Notes under the pieces: generated by a model
Seen by the model: only the letters and a program-made list of their open reading frames with translations
What the model was told of the DNA's origin: nothing
Database searches by the model: none
In this document: positions 43,548 to 51,806 of the stretch, piece after piece
How the letters are laid out: each line of letters starts with the position of its first letter
Position numbering within the stretch: position 1 is the stretch's first letter
Assembly (NCBI GenBank): GCA_963843525.1
Contig: CAWJKM010000002.1
Span: 434,001 to 498,000, forward strand
Source: DATJPR01 sp963843525
GTDB lineage: Bacteria; Bacteroidota; Ignavibacteria; UBA10030; UBA6906
Length of the DNA: 64,000 bases
Reading direction: 5' to 3'
Position numbers and translations under genes: made by a program

Positions 43548-44786
43548 ATGAGGCAGTCCACTGCGTTCATCATCGTCCTCGCTCTTTGCGCTTGCACTTG
43601 CATTGACCTCCAGGGTCAGGAATCAGCCGGGGGATATGTGAGTTGCCACGGAAAAGAACTGGTGTCCCCGGATGGCCATCCGATCATCCTGCGGGGAATC
43701 AGTCTCGGCAACTGGCTGGTTCCCGAAGGGTACATGTTCAAATTCGAGAAGGGGGCCGAGTCACCGCGGAAGATCAACGAGGTGATGACCGAGTTGATCG
43801 GTCCCGAGGAGACGGCTGCCTTCTGGAAGGCATTCAGGGAGCGGTACATCACCCGGGACGACATCCACTTCATCAAAAAGATCGGGTTGAATTCGGTGCG
43901 TGTCCCATTCAATTTCCGGCTTTTCACCAACGAAGAAGAGCCGGCGGAATGGAAAGAGACCGGATTTGAACTTCTTGACCGGGTTGTCGGCTGGTGCAGG
44001 GAAGAAGGTGTCTGGGTCATTCTTGATATGCACTGTGCCCCCGGGGGACAGACGGGCGACAACATCGATGACAGCTGGGGATACCCCTGGCTCTTCCGGA
44101 ATCCAGGGTTGCAGCAACGGACGATTGATCTGTGGACCAGGATCGCCGCCCGGTACAAGGATGAGCCGATCGTCATCGGTTACGACCTGTTGAACGAACC
44201 GATCGCGCCGTATTTTGACACGACAGCGTTGAACGGGATGCTGGAGCCGTTCTACAAACGGCTCGTCGCCTCAATCCGCACGGTGGATCCGCACCACGTG
44301 ATTATTCTCGGAGGTGCACAGTGGGATGGGAACTTCCGGATTTTCGGCCCTCCATTTGATCGAAACCTGGCGTACACATTTCACAAGTACTGGACGGACA
44401 CGACGCAAAGCGTGATACAGGACTATGTAGACTTCCGCGAGCGTTTCGATGTCCCGATCTGGCTGGGAGAATCCGGAGAAAACACCGATCAATGGATTGC
44501 CGGATTCCGGAATCTCCAGGAGAAGAACGGGATAGGATGGTGCTTCTGGCCGTACAAAAAGCCGGAAGCGAAAACCTGTCTCGTGACGTTCCAGCTTCCC
44601 GAGGGGTATGATGCCATTAAAGCATACGCCGAATCACCCCGGGCCGACTACGGACAGATCCGGGAGGCGATGCCGGACAGGGAGAAGGTTCGCCGGGTGC
44701 TGAGGGAGTATCTGGAAAACTGCCTGTTCACCCGATGCACAGTCAACGAGGGCTATGCAACAGCGCTCGGGGTGACCGCCCGGTAA
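43548..44786 (+). CDS. GH5 beta-glucanase, secreted
   Basis: This 412-residue enzyme has a signal peptide (1-24; the CACTC cluster at 14-18 could also act as a lipobox). The GH5 landmarks are GISLGNWLVPEGYMF (50-64), NSVRVPFNFR, ILDMHCAPGGQ, acid/base E217 in DLLNEP, HKYW, and nucleophile E308 in IWLGESGE. The 'GNWL' motif and the DMHCAPGGQ loop resemble exo-beta-1,3-glucanase and related GH5 enzymes, so beta-1,3/1,4-glucan is likely. It is the last gene of the plus-strand glucan locus. Confidence 0.87.
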   Translation: MRQSTAFIIVLALCACTCIDLQGQESAGGYVSCHGKELVSPDGHPIILRGISLGNWLVPEGYMFKFEKGAESPRKINEVMTELIGPEETAAFWKAFRERYITRDDIHFIKKIGLNSVRVPFNFRLFTNEEEPAEWKETGFELLDRVVGWCREEGVWVILDMHCAPGGQTGDNIDDSWGYPWLFRNPGLQQRTIDLWTRIAARYKDEPIVIGYDLLNEPIAPYFDTTALNGMLEPFYKRLVASIRTVDPHHVIILGGAQWDGNFRIFGPPFDRNLAYTFHKYWTDTTQSVIQDYVDFRERFDVPIWLGESGENTDQWIAGFRNLQEKNGIGWCFWPYKKPEAKTCLVTFQLPEGYDAIKAYAESPRADYGQIREAMPDREKVRRVLREYLENCLFTRCTVNEGYATALGVTAR

Positions 44787-44820
44787 CGTGATGGTCCCCG
44801 GGGCGCTGCGCGCACCGGGC

Positions 44821-44860
44821 AAAAACAAATGAGCAGGCAGAACTCTCGTCCTGCCTGCTC
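44821..44860 (-). terminator. Rho-independent terminator for the HtrA gene
   Basis: GAGCAGGCAG and CTGCCTGCTC form a perfect 10-bp stem with a 10-base loop (44831-44860). On the minus strand it is followed by ATTTGTTTTT. It lies between converging genes and may also serve the GH5 gene, though no T-run is present on the plus strand. Confidence 0.78.
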
Positions 44861-44996
44861 TCCTCCCCTCTACCAACCGACATCCCACACAAGTGAGGCG
44901 TGTTGCCCGGCTTTTTTGAATCCAGTCGCTCTCAAATCCGCGACTTTGCTCTTCCTGGCTTCCCGTGCCTCACGCCGGCTGGCTCCTCGGGAGTGC

Positions 44997-46481
44997 TCAG
45001 CCCTCGATAGCCACGAAGAAGGTGTTGTCGCCCCTCTTCACCAACAGCGCTGCGGTATCGTCTTTTCCGAGCTTCTTGAGCTGAGATTCAAAATCGCCCG
45101 CACTTTTGACCTTCTGTCGATTGACTTCCTGGATGACGTCCCCCTTTTGCAGCCCTGCATCTTCCGCGGGACCGCCCGGAGTGACGCCGGTGATGACCAC
45201 TCCATGCTCTGCTTTCAATCCCATTTGATCTGCGAGGCTCTTATTGAGTGTCTGCACGGAGAGGCCGAGTTTCTCGCTCGATTTCTGGTCCGATCCGTTC
45301 TCCTCCGAATTCCCTGCCGCAAGGTTGTCGGGCCGTTCCGCAAGGGTGATCTTGAAGTTCATCGTTTTCCCGTCGCGGAGGACAGTGAGATCCGCTGTCG
45401 ATTTCGGGAGTGTCTGGGCGACGAGATTGCTCAACTGGTCTCTGTTCTCGATCTTCTTCCCGTTGAATTCCGTGACGATATCCCCCACCTTCAGTCCGGC
45501 CTTTTCTGCAGGTCCGTCCGCCTGCACGCCGCCGATCAGTGCGCCTTCCGCGTTCTTCAGGTCAAATGATTTCGCGAGCTTGTCGGTCACATCCTGTATG
45601 GTGACGCCAAGATACCCGCGCGAAACTTTGCCATGCGCAATAAGGTCGTGCATGATGCTCTTCGCCATGTTGATCGGGACCGCAAACCCGATCCCGACAT
45701 TGCCCGATCCATTCGGACTGTAGATGGCGGTATTGATTCCTATCACGTTCCCGTCAAGATCGGCAAGTGCGCCGCCGCTGTTGCCGGGATTGATTGACGC
45801 GTCGGTCTGGATATAGTCTTCATATTGCGCGAGATTCATCGATGATCGGCCTTTCGCACTGATAATCCCCGCTGTGACCGTATGCGAGAGATTGAACGGG
45901 TTGCCCACGGCGATCACCCACTGGCCGATGCGGACGCTGTCGGAATTCCCGAGCGACGCGGCCGGAAGCTCCTTTGCATCGATTTTGACCACCGCAATAT
46001 CGGTTTGCGGGTCGCGCCCCACCACTTTGGCACTGTAGCTCTTATTGTCTTCGAGTTTTACCGTAAGCTCGTCGGCGCCATCGACAACGTGGTTGTTGGT
46101 GAGGATGTACCCGTCGGCCGAAATAATGACGCCTGATCCGAGGGATCGCACGGTCTGATTCATGTCGCCCCGGGGAGTGCCGAAGAAACGCCGGAACATA
46201 TCGTTCCCGAACATATCGGCGAAGGGGTCACGGACATGTTTCACGGATTTCGTGGAGATGGAAACCACGCTCGGGTTCACGTGGGCGGCAGCCGCTTCGA
46301 AGGCGGTGCTAAACTGGTTCAGCAGGTCCTTCCCTTGCGGCGAAACCGCCGGAACGGAAGTGCGTGGCTCGTCCGAGTCGTGCTTGCTTGCGCCAAGGCT
46401 CGTCATAAAGAAGATGCCCCCGGCGAAACCCACGAGAAGGACAAGTGCCACCACAAGAGAGAATCTCTGTGGATGTTTCAT
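44997..46481 (-). CDS. degP: DegP/HtrA-family periplasmic serine protease
   Basis: This 494-residue protein has a membrane anchor or signal (about 8-28). Its trypsin-like domain carries the catalytic triad H131 (LTNNHVVDG), D161 (QTDIAVVKID) and S235 (NPGNSGGAL). Two PDZ domains lie at about 285-375 (RGYLGVTIQDV) and about 400-490 (KLGLSVQTLNKSL...GGPAEDAGLQKGDVI). Length and layout are those of DegP/Do proteases, which degrade or refold misfolded envelope proteins. It probably supports the heavy secretion load of this organism. No LA-loop expansion beyond the usual is seen. Confidence 0.93.
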   Translation of the reverse strand: MKHPQRFSLVVALVLLVGFAGGIFFMTSLGASKHDSDEPRTSVPAVSPQGKDLLNQFSTAFEAAAAHVNPSVVSISTKSVKHVRDPFADMFGNDMFRRFFGTPRGDMNQTVRSLGSGVIISADGYILTNNHVVDGADELTVKLEDNKSYSAKVVGRDPQTDIAVVKIDAKELPAASLGNSDSVRIGQWVIAVGNPFNLSHTVTAGIISAKGRSSMNLAQYEDYIQTDASINPGNSGGALADLDGNVIGINTAIYSPNGSGNVGIGFAVPINMAKSIMHDLIAHGKVSRGYLGVTIQDVTDKLAKSFDLKNAEGALIGGVQADGPAEKAGLKVGDIVTEFNGKKIENRDQLSNLVAQTLPKSTADLTVLRDGKTMNFKITLAERPDNLAAGNSEENGSDQKSSEKLGLSVQTLNKSLADQMGLKAEHGVVITGVTPGGPAEDAGLQKGDVIQEVNRQKVKSAGDFESQLKKLGKDDTAALLVKRGDNTFFVAIEG

Positions 46482-46523
46482 ACGATCACCTCTGTAGTAG
46501 ATTATGGTAGAGACAAATAGCCT

Positions 46524-46649
46524 TTAGAGGAAAAAAAATCTTATGAGCAGAAGGAGGGCGATCGCGATGACCGCAAGACTCAACAGTCCGAGCAGAGTCC
46601 GTTTCGACCCGAACGAAATCTCTTTTTTCTCACCGGCCTCGTTTGGCAT
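46524..46649 (-). CDS. Small single-TM membrane protein
   Basis: This 41-residue reading frame begins MPNEAGEKKEI, after GAAGAAGG about ten bases upstream. It has one strong hydrophobic helix (TLLGLLSLAVIAIALLLLIRF) and a cytoplasmic basic/acidic N-terminus. It lies just upstream of the HtrA gene, 42 bp from its start codon and on the same strand. A longer start at 46676 is possible. Function is unknown. Similar short anchored proteins are often missed by gene callers. Confidence 0.45.
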   Translation of the reverse strand: MPNEAGEKKEISFGSKRTLLGLLSLAVIAIALLLLIRFFFL

Positions 46650-46742
46650 ACGTGGAGCCCTTCTTCTTTCCTGCATAAAGGTACGAAGGAGGGATGAACG
46701 CAGAGTGAACCGAAGATGACAAGATTGTAATGAAGGGGGGAG

Positions 46743-46894
46743 AACAATTGACAATAGTCGATGGTCAATTGACAATGGACAACCGAAAACCCGGCGGCAA
46801 TTCGGAGCTCTACAGCTTTCTTCGTACTTCTTACGTCCTACTTCATACTCTTTGCCGTTACCTCTTTCTGCATACTGCCTACTGCTTACTGCTG
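46743..46894. repeat. Short-repeat tract overlapping the kinase 3' end
   Basis: 46743-46782 has TTGACAAT / GGTCAATTGACAAT units, as after btuB. 46815-46894 read on the minus strand is GCAGTAAGCAGTAGGCAGTATGCAG, then AGAAAGAGGTAACGGC, then GAAGTAGGACGTAAGAAG. That order matches the two tandem copies at 60559-60733. The kinase stop codon (TAA, 46886-46888) is one of the repeat units. Confidence 0.75.
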
Positions 46895-48301
46895 TTTTTC
46901 CGGCAGTGCGACCGTAAACACCGACCCCATGCCGGGGGAGCTTTCCACGGAGATTGTTCCGTGATGGGCTTCGACGATCCATTTCGCGATGGCAAGGCCA
47001 AGGCCTGATCCCCCCTTGACTCGCGAGCGGGCTTCATCGACGCGATAAAACCGATCGAACACTTTCTGGATATGCTCCGGAGGAATTCCGATCCCAGTGT
47101 CGGCGACGGAAATGCGGACCTGGCCGTTGCGGGCGATTGAGGAGAGGGTAATGGCCCCGCCGGGATCGGTATACTGGACTGCGTTGTTGACGAGAATGCG
47201 GAAGAGCTGACGGAGCCGGAGTTCGTCTCCCAGGACCGTGGCCGGTTCGTTCACGCGGAGCTCTACGTGCAGATTCTTGTTGCTGGAAAGGATCTGAGCG
47301 TCGTCGAGGAGCTCAGCAATGACGGCTTGAAGATCCACATTCTCCCGCTTGATGGAAATCTGGGCCGAGTCCGCCTTGGCCAGAGTGAGGAGATCGTCGA
47401 CGATGTGAGACATCCGTACGGTTTCGTCCAGATAAGTCGAAGAGAGCTGCTGGATTTCTTCTGCGGTGAGCGGGCGGGTCAATGCAAGTTCGGATTCGCC
47501 TTTGAGAATGGTCAATGGCGTTTTCAGTTCATGGGCCACGCTGAGGGAGAATTCGCGGGTTTCGGAAAAGGACTTCTGGAGACGGGCGAACATCTTGTTA
47601 ATGGTCGCGATCAGATTTCCGAACTCGTCAGGGACATCGCGTTCGGGAATGCGTTCGTCGAGATGCTCGGCCGAAATCCTGTTTGCCAGCGTGGTAATCT
47701 GGCTGACAGGGCGGAGAACCATTCCGGCCATGAGCCAACCACCGGTGACAGCGACAAAGAGCACCACCGGGACCAGAAGGGAAAAGATCGAAACAAGATG
47801 GCGCATCACGGTCGTCATTTCCTGTTCGCTATACGCGATCTGGACGACAAACGGGTCTGCTCTCCGTGAGGCAACCCGGAATGTCTCACCCCGGGGTGTG
47901 TGGATTGTCTGGACTATCGTCTGCTCGGGCGGGAGCGCGAGTGCGGGGATCATTCCCGTTACGCCCTGTGACGACTCGTAGAGCACGTGGCCGGCAATCG
48001 TGGTGAGAAGGACCCGGTAATTCCTCGGATTTGCCTGGTAGTGTGCGATGATCTGCTGCTCGACGTTTCCCGACAGGGCGTCCAGGGGGGCGAAGAAGTC
48101 GAACCGGTTCCGTTCGAGGTCGACCAGCCGCGAGACCCAGTCCACTTCCTCGAAGAGATTGCGTTCCAGTTCCGCCTCTTCCATATGCCGGAGGTAGAGG
48201 TACACCCCGGCACCGAAGATCGCGAACGCCGCGACCAGCACCACAGAGTACCAGAAAGTCAGCACAAAACGCGTTGACCTAAACTGAGCGGGTAGCCGCA
48301 T
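46886..48301 (-). CDS. Sensor histidine kinase, HAMP type
   Basis: This 471-residue kinase has TM1 at about 14-37, an extracytoplasmic loop of about 130 residues, TM2 at about 168-194 and a HAMP domain at about 195-248. The HisKA domain has H257 in FSLSVAHELKTPL. HATPase_c has the N-box (LFRILVNNAVQYTDPGG), DTGIGIPPE, the F-box FDRFYRVDEAR and GSGLGLAIAKWI. The layout matches CusS/heavy-metal-type kinases. It overlaps the response-regulator gene by 23 bases. The last residues (EKQQ, stop) are contributed by a repeat array. The signal sensed is unknown. Confidence 0.9.
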   Translation of the reverse strand: MRLPAQFRSTRFVLTFWYSVVLVAAFAIFGAGVYLYLRHMEEAELERNLFEEVDWVSRLVDLERNRFDFFAPLDALSGNVEQQIIAHYQANPRNYRVLLTTIAGHVLYESSQGVTGMIPALALPPEQTIVQTIHTPRGETFRVASRRADPFVVQIAYSEQEMTTVMRHLVSIFSLLVPVVLFVAVTGGWLMAGMVLRPVSQITTLANRISAEHLDERIPERDVPDEFGNLIATINKMFARLQKSFSETREFSLSVAHELKTPLTILKGESELALTRPLTAEEIQQLSSTYLDETVRMSHIVDDLLTLAKADSAQISIKRENVDLQAVIAELLDDAQILSSNKNLHVELRVNEPATVLGDELRLRQLFRILVNNAVQYTDPGGAITLSSIARNGQVRISVADTGIGIPPEHIQKVFDRFYRVDEARSRVKGGSGLGLAIAKWIVEAHHGTISVESSPGMGSVFTVALPEKQQ

Positions 48302-48977
48302 CAGCCTCCTCCTTCATAACATACCCCACTCCGCGGATCGTGTGAATCAGTTTTACATCGAACCCGTCATCCAGCTTTCGACGAAGCCGGTTAATGAGAA
48401 CATCCACGATGTTGGTGTCGCTGTCGAAATGCATATCCCAGATATGTTCCGTGAGGATGACGCGGGACAGGACTCGACCCCTGTTCCGAAGAAGGTATTC
48501 CAGCAACTGAAACTCCTTATTTGTCAGCACGAGTTCGCGGTCACCCCGCCGGGCTTTTCGCGTCAGGGGGTCGATACGAAGATCGGCGAGAACAAGAGCC
48601 GTCCCGGCCACCTCCGTTGAAGTCCGTCGAAGAAGGGCGCGGATCCGGGCAAGGACCTCGGAAAACGCGAACGGCTTGGGAAGGTAGTCGTCGGCTCCGA
48701 GATTGAGTCCTTCCACCCGATGCTCGAGTTCGCTCCGGGCCGTCAACATAAGCACAGGGGTTGTGATCCCCTCGGCACGGAGCTCGCGCAGGACGGACAA
48801 TCCATCTTTCCCGGGAAGCATAACATCGAGCACGATGGCATCGTAGGATCCGCTCAGGCCAAAACTGAGTCCCTTGTTTCCATCCAGTGCGATGTCGACG
48901 GCAAACGCTTCCGCTTGAAATCCCTTCTGGAGGAATGTCGCCACGCGGTGCTCGTCTTCCACAATGAGAATCTTCAT
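48279..48977 (-). CDS. OmpR/PhoB-family response regulator
   Basis: This 232-residue protein begins MKILIVEDEHRV (ATG at 48977). Its receiver has phosphoacceptor D51 (IVLDVMLPGKDG), T-A (LMLTARSE) and K (DDYLPKPF). A winged-helix DNA-binding domain follows (LVLTNKEFQLLEYLLRNRGRVLSR...VDVLINRLRRKLDD...IRGVGYVM). The frame stays open upstream to 49211, but that part is translated repeat DNA (LLTAYCLL...) and is excluded. It is the first gene of the pair and is cotranscribed with the kinase. Confidence 0.93.
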   Translation of the reverse strand: MKILIVEDEHRVATFLQKGFQAEAFAVDIALDGNKGLSFGLSGSYDAIVLDVMLPGKDGLSVLRELRAEGITTPVLMLTARSELEHRVEGLNLGADDYLPKPFAFSEVLARIRALLRRTSTEVAGTALVLADLRIDPLTRKARRGDRELVLTNKEFQLLEYLLRNRGRVLSRVILTEHIWDMHFDSDTNIVDVLINRLRRKLDDGFDVKLIHTIRGVGYVMKEEADAATRSV

Positions 48978-49017
48978 GGGAGGAAATATACTGGTTTGGG
49001 GAAGAGTAAACAATAAG

Positions 49018-49293
49018 GCAGGAGACAGTAGACAGTAGACAGTAAACAGTAAACAGTAAGCAGTAAGCAGAAAGCAGTAAGCAGTAAGCAGAAGGCAACA
49101 AGCAGTGAGTAGCGCTGGACGGCGAGTTGGGCGGAGAGTAAACAGTAAGAAGTAAGAAGTAAGATGTAAGAAGAAAGATATAGGAAGAAAGCGGGGGCTG
49201 ATCGTGGACAAAGATCAGAAGAGCACTCTTTGGTGACAGCGGATTCCTTTCTGATTTCTTCCTACTTCCTACATCGTACTTCTTACTCTTTGC
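49018..49293. repeat. Largest short-repeat array, GACAGTAGACAGTAAGCAG type
   Basis: 49018-49102 is a near-continuous run of 7-base units GACAGTA, AACAGTA and AGCAGTA. 49139-49194 has AAGAAGTAAG units, and 49249-49293 has the same in inverse orientation (TTCTTCCTACTTCC). It lies directly upstream of the response regulator, so its transcript leader or promoter must pass through or next to it. Unit length and degeneracy rule out CRISPR. Confidence 0.8.
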
Positions 49294-49454
49294 CGATTTG
49301 CGAGGGCTGGCAATGGCGGAGGGGCACATGTAACAAACAAACGGGGCCGCTTGCGCGAACCCCGTTTGCCCCTGGCTGTCGGCATCTGCCGACGCGCACT
49401 ATCGTTTGTGTCACTTCTTTGCTGCGACTACTCACCGGCGAATGCTGGAGCGTG

Positions 49455-49497
49455 AGGAGTATGCAGTAGGCAGTAAGGAGTAGGCAGAAGTCATTTG
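49455..49497. repeat. Short-repeat copy before the TIGR03790 gene 3' end
   Basis: GAGTATGCAGTAGGCAGTAAGGAGTAGGCAGAAG is the same family, in plus orientation, ending 21 bases before the stop of the minus-strand T9SS gene. Confidence 0.6.
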
Positions 49498-49517
49498 CTC
49501 TCCACCTGCGCTGACAA

Positions 49518-51242
49518 TCATTTCATCAAAACCATTGTCTTTGTCTCGACAGAGGCTCCCGCCTCCAAACGGTACAAATAGATTCCGCTGGCGAGACCGG
49601 CTCCATCAAAGGTGAACGAGAACTTCCCCGGCGGATACCGGCCGTCCGCCAACACTGCCACCTCATGCCCGAGCAGATCATACACCACAAGCCGCATCCA
49701 TCTGTCCCCTGTCCCCTCTGCCCTGATCACTGTTTTTGGATTGAACGGGTTCGGATAGTTCTGTTCCAGCCGAAAAGTCGATGGAAGCGCAGGGTTGGAT
49801 CCGGTGCCGGTGGTTGATGTGACAGAAACGGCAACGGGCTCACAATAGTGGACGGATCCATCCAAATCGGTCTGCTTCAGGCGATATTCGTAATTCCCGG
49901 GCGAGAGGAAAGGATCGTCGTAGGCATAGTTGTGGACGGCAAGAGTATTTCCTGCACCGGCGACGAAGGATCCTTGAATATCGCAGAACGGACCTTGAGC
50001 CGCGGGCCGCCGCTGCACCATGAAGCCGTAGTTCTGAATCTCCGACTGGGTTGTCCATCGAAGCGTCACCTTTGCCTGCCCTGGATCGAATATTGCGGAG
50101 AGCGAGGAAAGCTGAACCGGGAGCGCGATGGAAGCATTCCCGTCAATGCTGGTCTTCGGGTCGCCGACGATGACATCCATCCATGAAAGGTAGACCGAGG
50201 ACTGATAATAACTTTCGGCGAGATTGAACCCGCCGGTGTACTGGTTGAAAAGAATGCTGGCTACTGCCATCGCGCTGGAGTATGGTTCATAGACGTATCC
50301 CTTTGCCCCCGAAACCCCCTCGGCAACGAGGTCCGCAATGAGGGATTGTCCGTACAGAGGAGGACTGTCGAATGAGCGTGCCGAAGTGGAGACGTATGTT
50401 TCTGCAATGGCTCCCGGGGCCCATGAATTGTGCGGGATGGCGTTTTGAGTGAAATCTTCTGCGTAATGATCGTTACTTCCCCAGCTGATATACCCGAGGA
50501 CGTCGGACGCATAGGTAACGTAGATAGAATCGTTGTTCAGCCGGACGTTCTTCCCCTTGTCGAGGAGCGTCGTTGCGGCGTCTGCCAAATAGCTGTTGAG
50601 ATATGGAACGCGGGAGTTCCAGGCGGGGTCCTGGTCGAATACGAACACCGAGGAGCCATCGGGCGTGATCCCGGGATGAGCACGATCGATGAGATCGAGG
50701 ACGTCCCGGACGGTATACCCATCGAGCCGGGTAACCAGGTAGATGCCAAAACTTGCCCGGCTGAAATGGGCGGCGGCGTTATAGTAGGGAGATATCGTCC
50801 GCCCGGGCAGGCCAATGTTGGAGCTGTTGGGTCCAAGGATCAGAGAGAGCTCGCTCTCGACTGACGCGGAGGATGATGTTTGTGAAAACGGCTCTGCCCC
50901 GTCAGATTCCCGGTTGACCTTCAACGGATCGCCCCTGGTTGTCACGAGATAGTTGATGGATCCCGTCAGATTGTGGGCGCACAGATGCGTTTCAATCTGT
51001 GAGCGTAGCGAAGCAAATGTCGTATCGTTGATGACTTCCTGTTCCGGGACACTGACATAGATCATATTGACATCCGGGATATTCCGCGCCCTCTGGAAAT
51101 AGGCTCCAATCTCCTTTGATGCATCGCTGTTGACATTGACGATGACCGCAACGTCATCATACGTCACAGATGCCCGGGAAATCCCCGTGCAAATTTGGAT
51201 TGCCGATAGAATAAAGGCGAGTCTTCGTACATCCCGGGGCAT
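49518..51242 (-). CDS. TIGR03790-family secreted protein with T9SS sorting domain
   Basis: This protein has 574 residues from ATG 51242, which gives a signal peptide (PRDVRRLAFILSAIQICTGISRAS); an in-frame ATG 48 bases upstream adds a charged leader. The TIGR03790 core includes 'DDVAVIVNVNSDASKEIGAYFQRARNIP', 'INYLVTTRGDPLKV', 'YLVTRLDGYTVRDVLDLIDRA', 'LGYISWGSND' and 'YGQSLIADLVAEGVSGAKGYVYEP', as in the uncharacterised exported family. An Fn3-like domain (about 375-480) and a type IX sorting domain follow. The sorting linker is repeat-invaded (49700-49732). The biochemical role of this family is unknown. Confidence 0.82.
   Translation of the reverse strand: MPRDVRRLAFILSAIQICTGISRASVTYDDVAVIVNVNSDASKEIGAYFQRARNIPDVNMIYVSVPEQEVINDTTFASLRSQIETHLCAHNLTGSINYLVTTRGDPLKVNRESDGAEPFSQTSSSASVESELSLILGPNSSNIGLPGRTISPYYNAAAHFSRASFGIYLVTRLDGYTVRDVLDLIDRAHPGITPDGSSVFVFDQDPAWNSRVPYLNSYLADAATTLLDKGKNVRLNNDSIYVTYASDVLGYISWGSNDHYAEDFTQNAIPHNSWAPGAIAETYVSTSARSFDSPPLYGQSLIADLVAEGVSGAKGYVYEPYSSAMAVASILFNQYTGGFNLAESYYQSSVYLSWMDVIVGDPKTSIDGNASIALPVQLSSLSAIFDPGQAKVTLRWTTQSEIQNYGFMVQRRPAAQGPFCDIQGSFVAGAGNTLAVHNYAYDDPFLSPGNYEYRLKQTDLDGSVHYCEPVAVSVTSTTGTGSNPALPSTFRLEQNYPNPFNPKTVIRAEGTGDRWMRLVVYDLLGHEVAVLADGRYPPGKFSFTFDGAGLASGIYLYRLEAGASVETKTMVLMK
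49700..49732 (-). repeat. GGGGACAGGGGACAG repeat tract inside the TIGR03790 sorting domain
   Basis: On the coding strand GTGATCAGGGCAGAGGGGACAGGGGACAG lies between NPFNP and VVYDLLGHEV, read in frame as VIRAEGTGDRW. It is closely similar to the tract in the GH2 sorting domain (17980) and at the same position. Confidence 0.6.
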
Positions 51243-51806
51243 GGTTGTCTCATTGGTCACGCACCTTTCTCTGTTCACCAGGCGTGCCAAGCACGGCGCG
51301 CAGGATCGCCCGGCTGGACTTCTTCCAGATGAGTGAATACCGAAGGAGATCGATACATGGCGGGGTTCCGTTGCGAGGAAGAGAGAGAGGTGTCACGGTA
51401 TACTGGAAGTTCTTACTTTGCCACCGGGCATCATTTCTACAATGATGGTGGGTTTGTGAAGTCGGGGGATGTTGACGAACGAAGATAGGTGACGCCCGTC
51501 CCGTTTCTCCGGGGTTGCTTCGTTCTGCCGCTTCAAAACGATGCAGCTTGGGGAGTTAGAGCCGCGGCGAAAGTCGAAAAGATTAGTTTTGTATTGTCAT
51601 TTCTCCTTCTTATTTTACCTGCCGTGCGATAGTGTTCGCATTCTGCCTACCATCCTTTGAGTGGCCGTCGTTTCCCTGGAACCCCGAATATTGTGCCTCA
51701 AGAAATAGTTCGTTTGATTCGTCCGTCGTGACGGGGGCGAAGTGCACGGAAGTGACTTACCGGCGAGTACCCTCTGTCTGTTCGCCTTTGCGAAAGGAGT
51801 GCCCTA
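51243..51806. other. 564-bp gap between divergent genes, no gene supported
   Basis: The stretch separates the minus-strand T9SS gene from the plus-strand DUF4145-TonB gene. Short frames here lack start signals and protein-like composition. A T-rich patch (51583-51616) could hold promoters for either side, but no clear -35/-10 pair was found. The upstream region of the DUF4145 gene ends in GCGAAAGGAGTGCCCTA before ATG 51807, giving it a good ribosome site. Confidence 0.5.

Noticed and set aside
43548..44786. SusD or SusE/F homologue search across the glucan locus
   Set aside because: No lipoprotein with TPR-rich SusD features is encoded between 7504 and 44786; the only lipoproteins are PpiC-like and GH16 (the GH5 is a possible third).
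49018..49194. Regularly spaced repeats resembling a CRISPR array
   Set aside because: Units are only about 7 bases, degenerate and contiguous; there are no unique 30-40 base spacers and no cas genes.
48978..49211. N-terminal extension of the response regulator (Leu/Tyr/Thr-rich)
   Set aside because: It is translated repeat DNA; the receiver starts exactly at MKILIVEDE.
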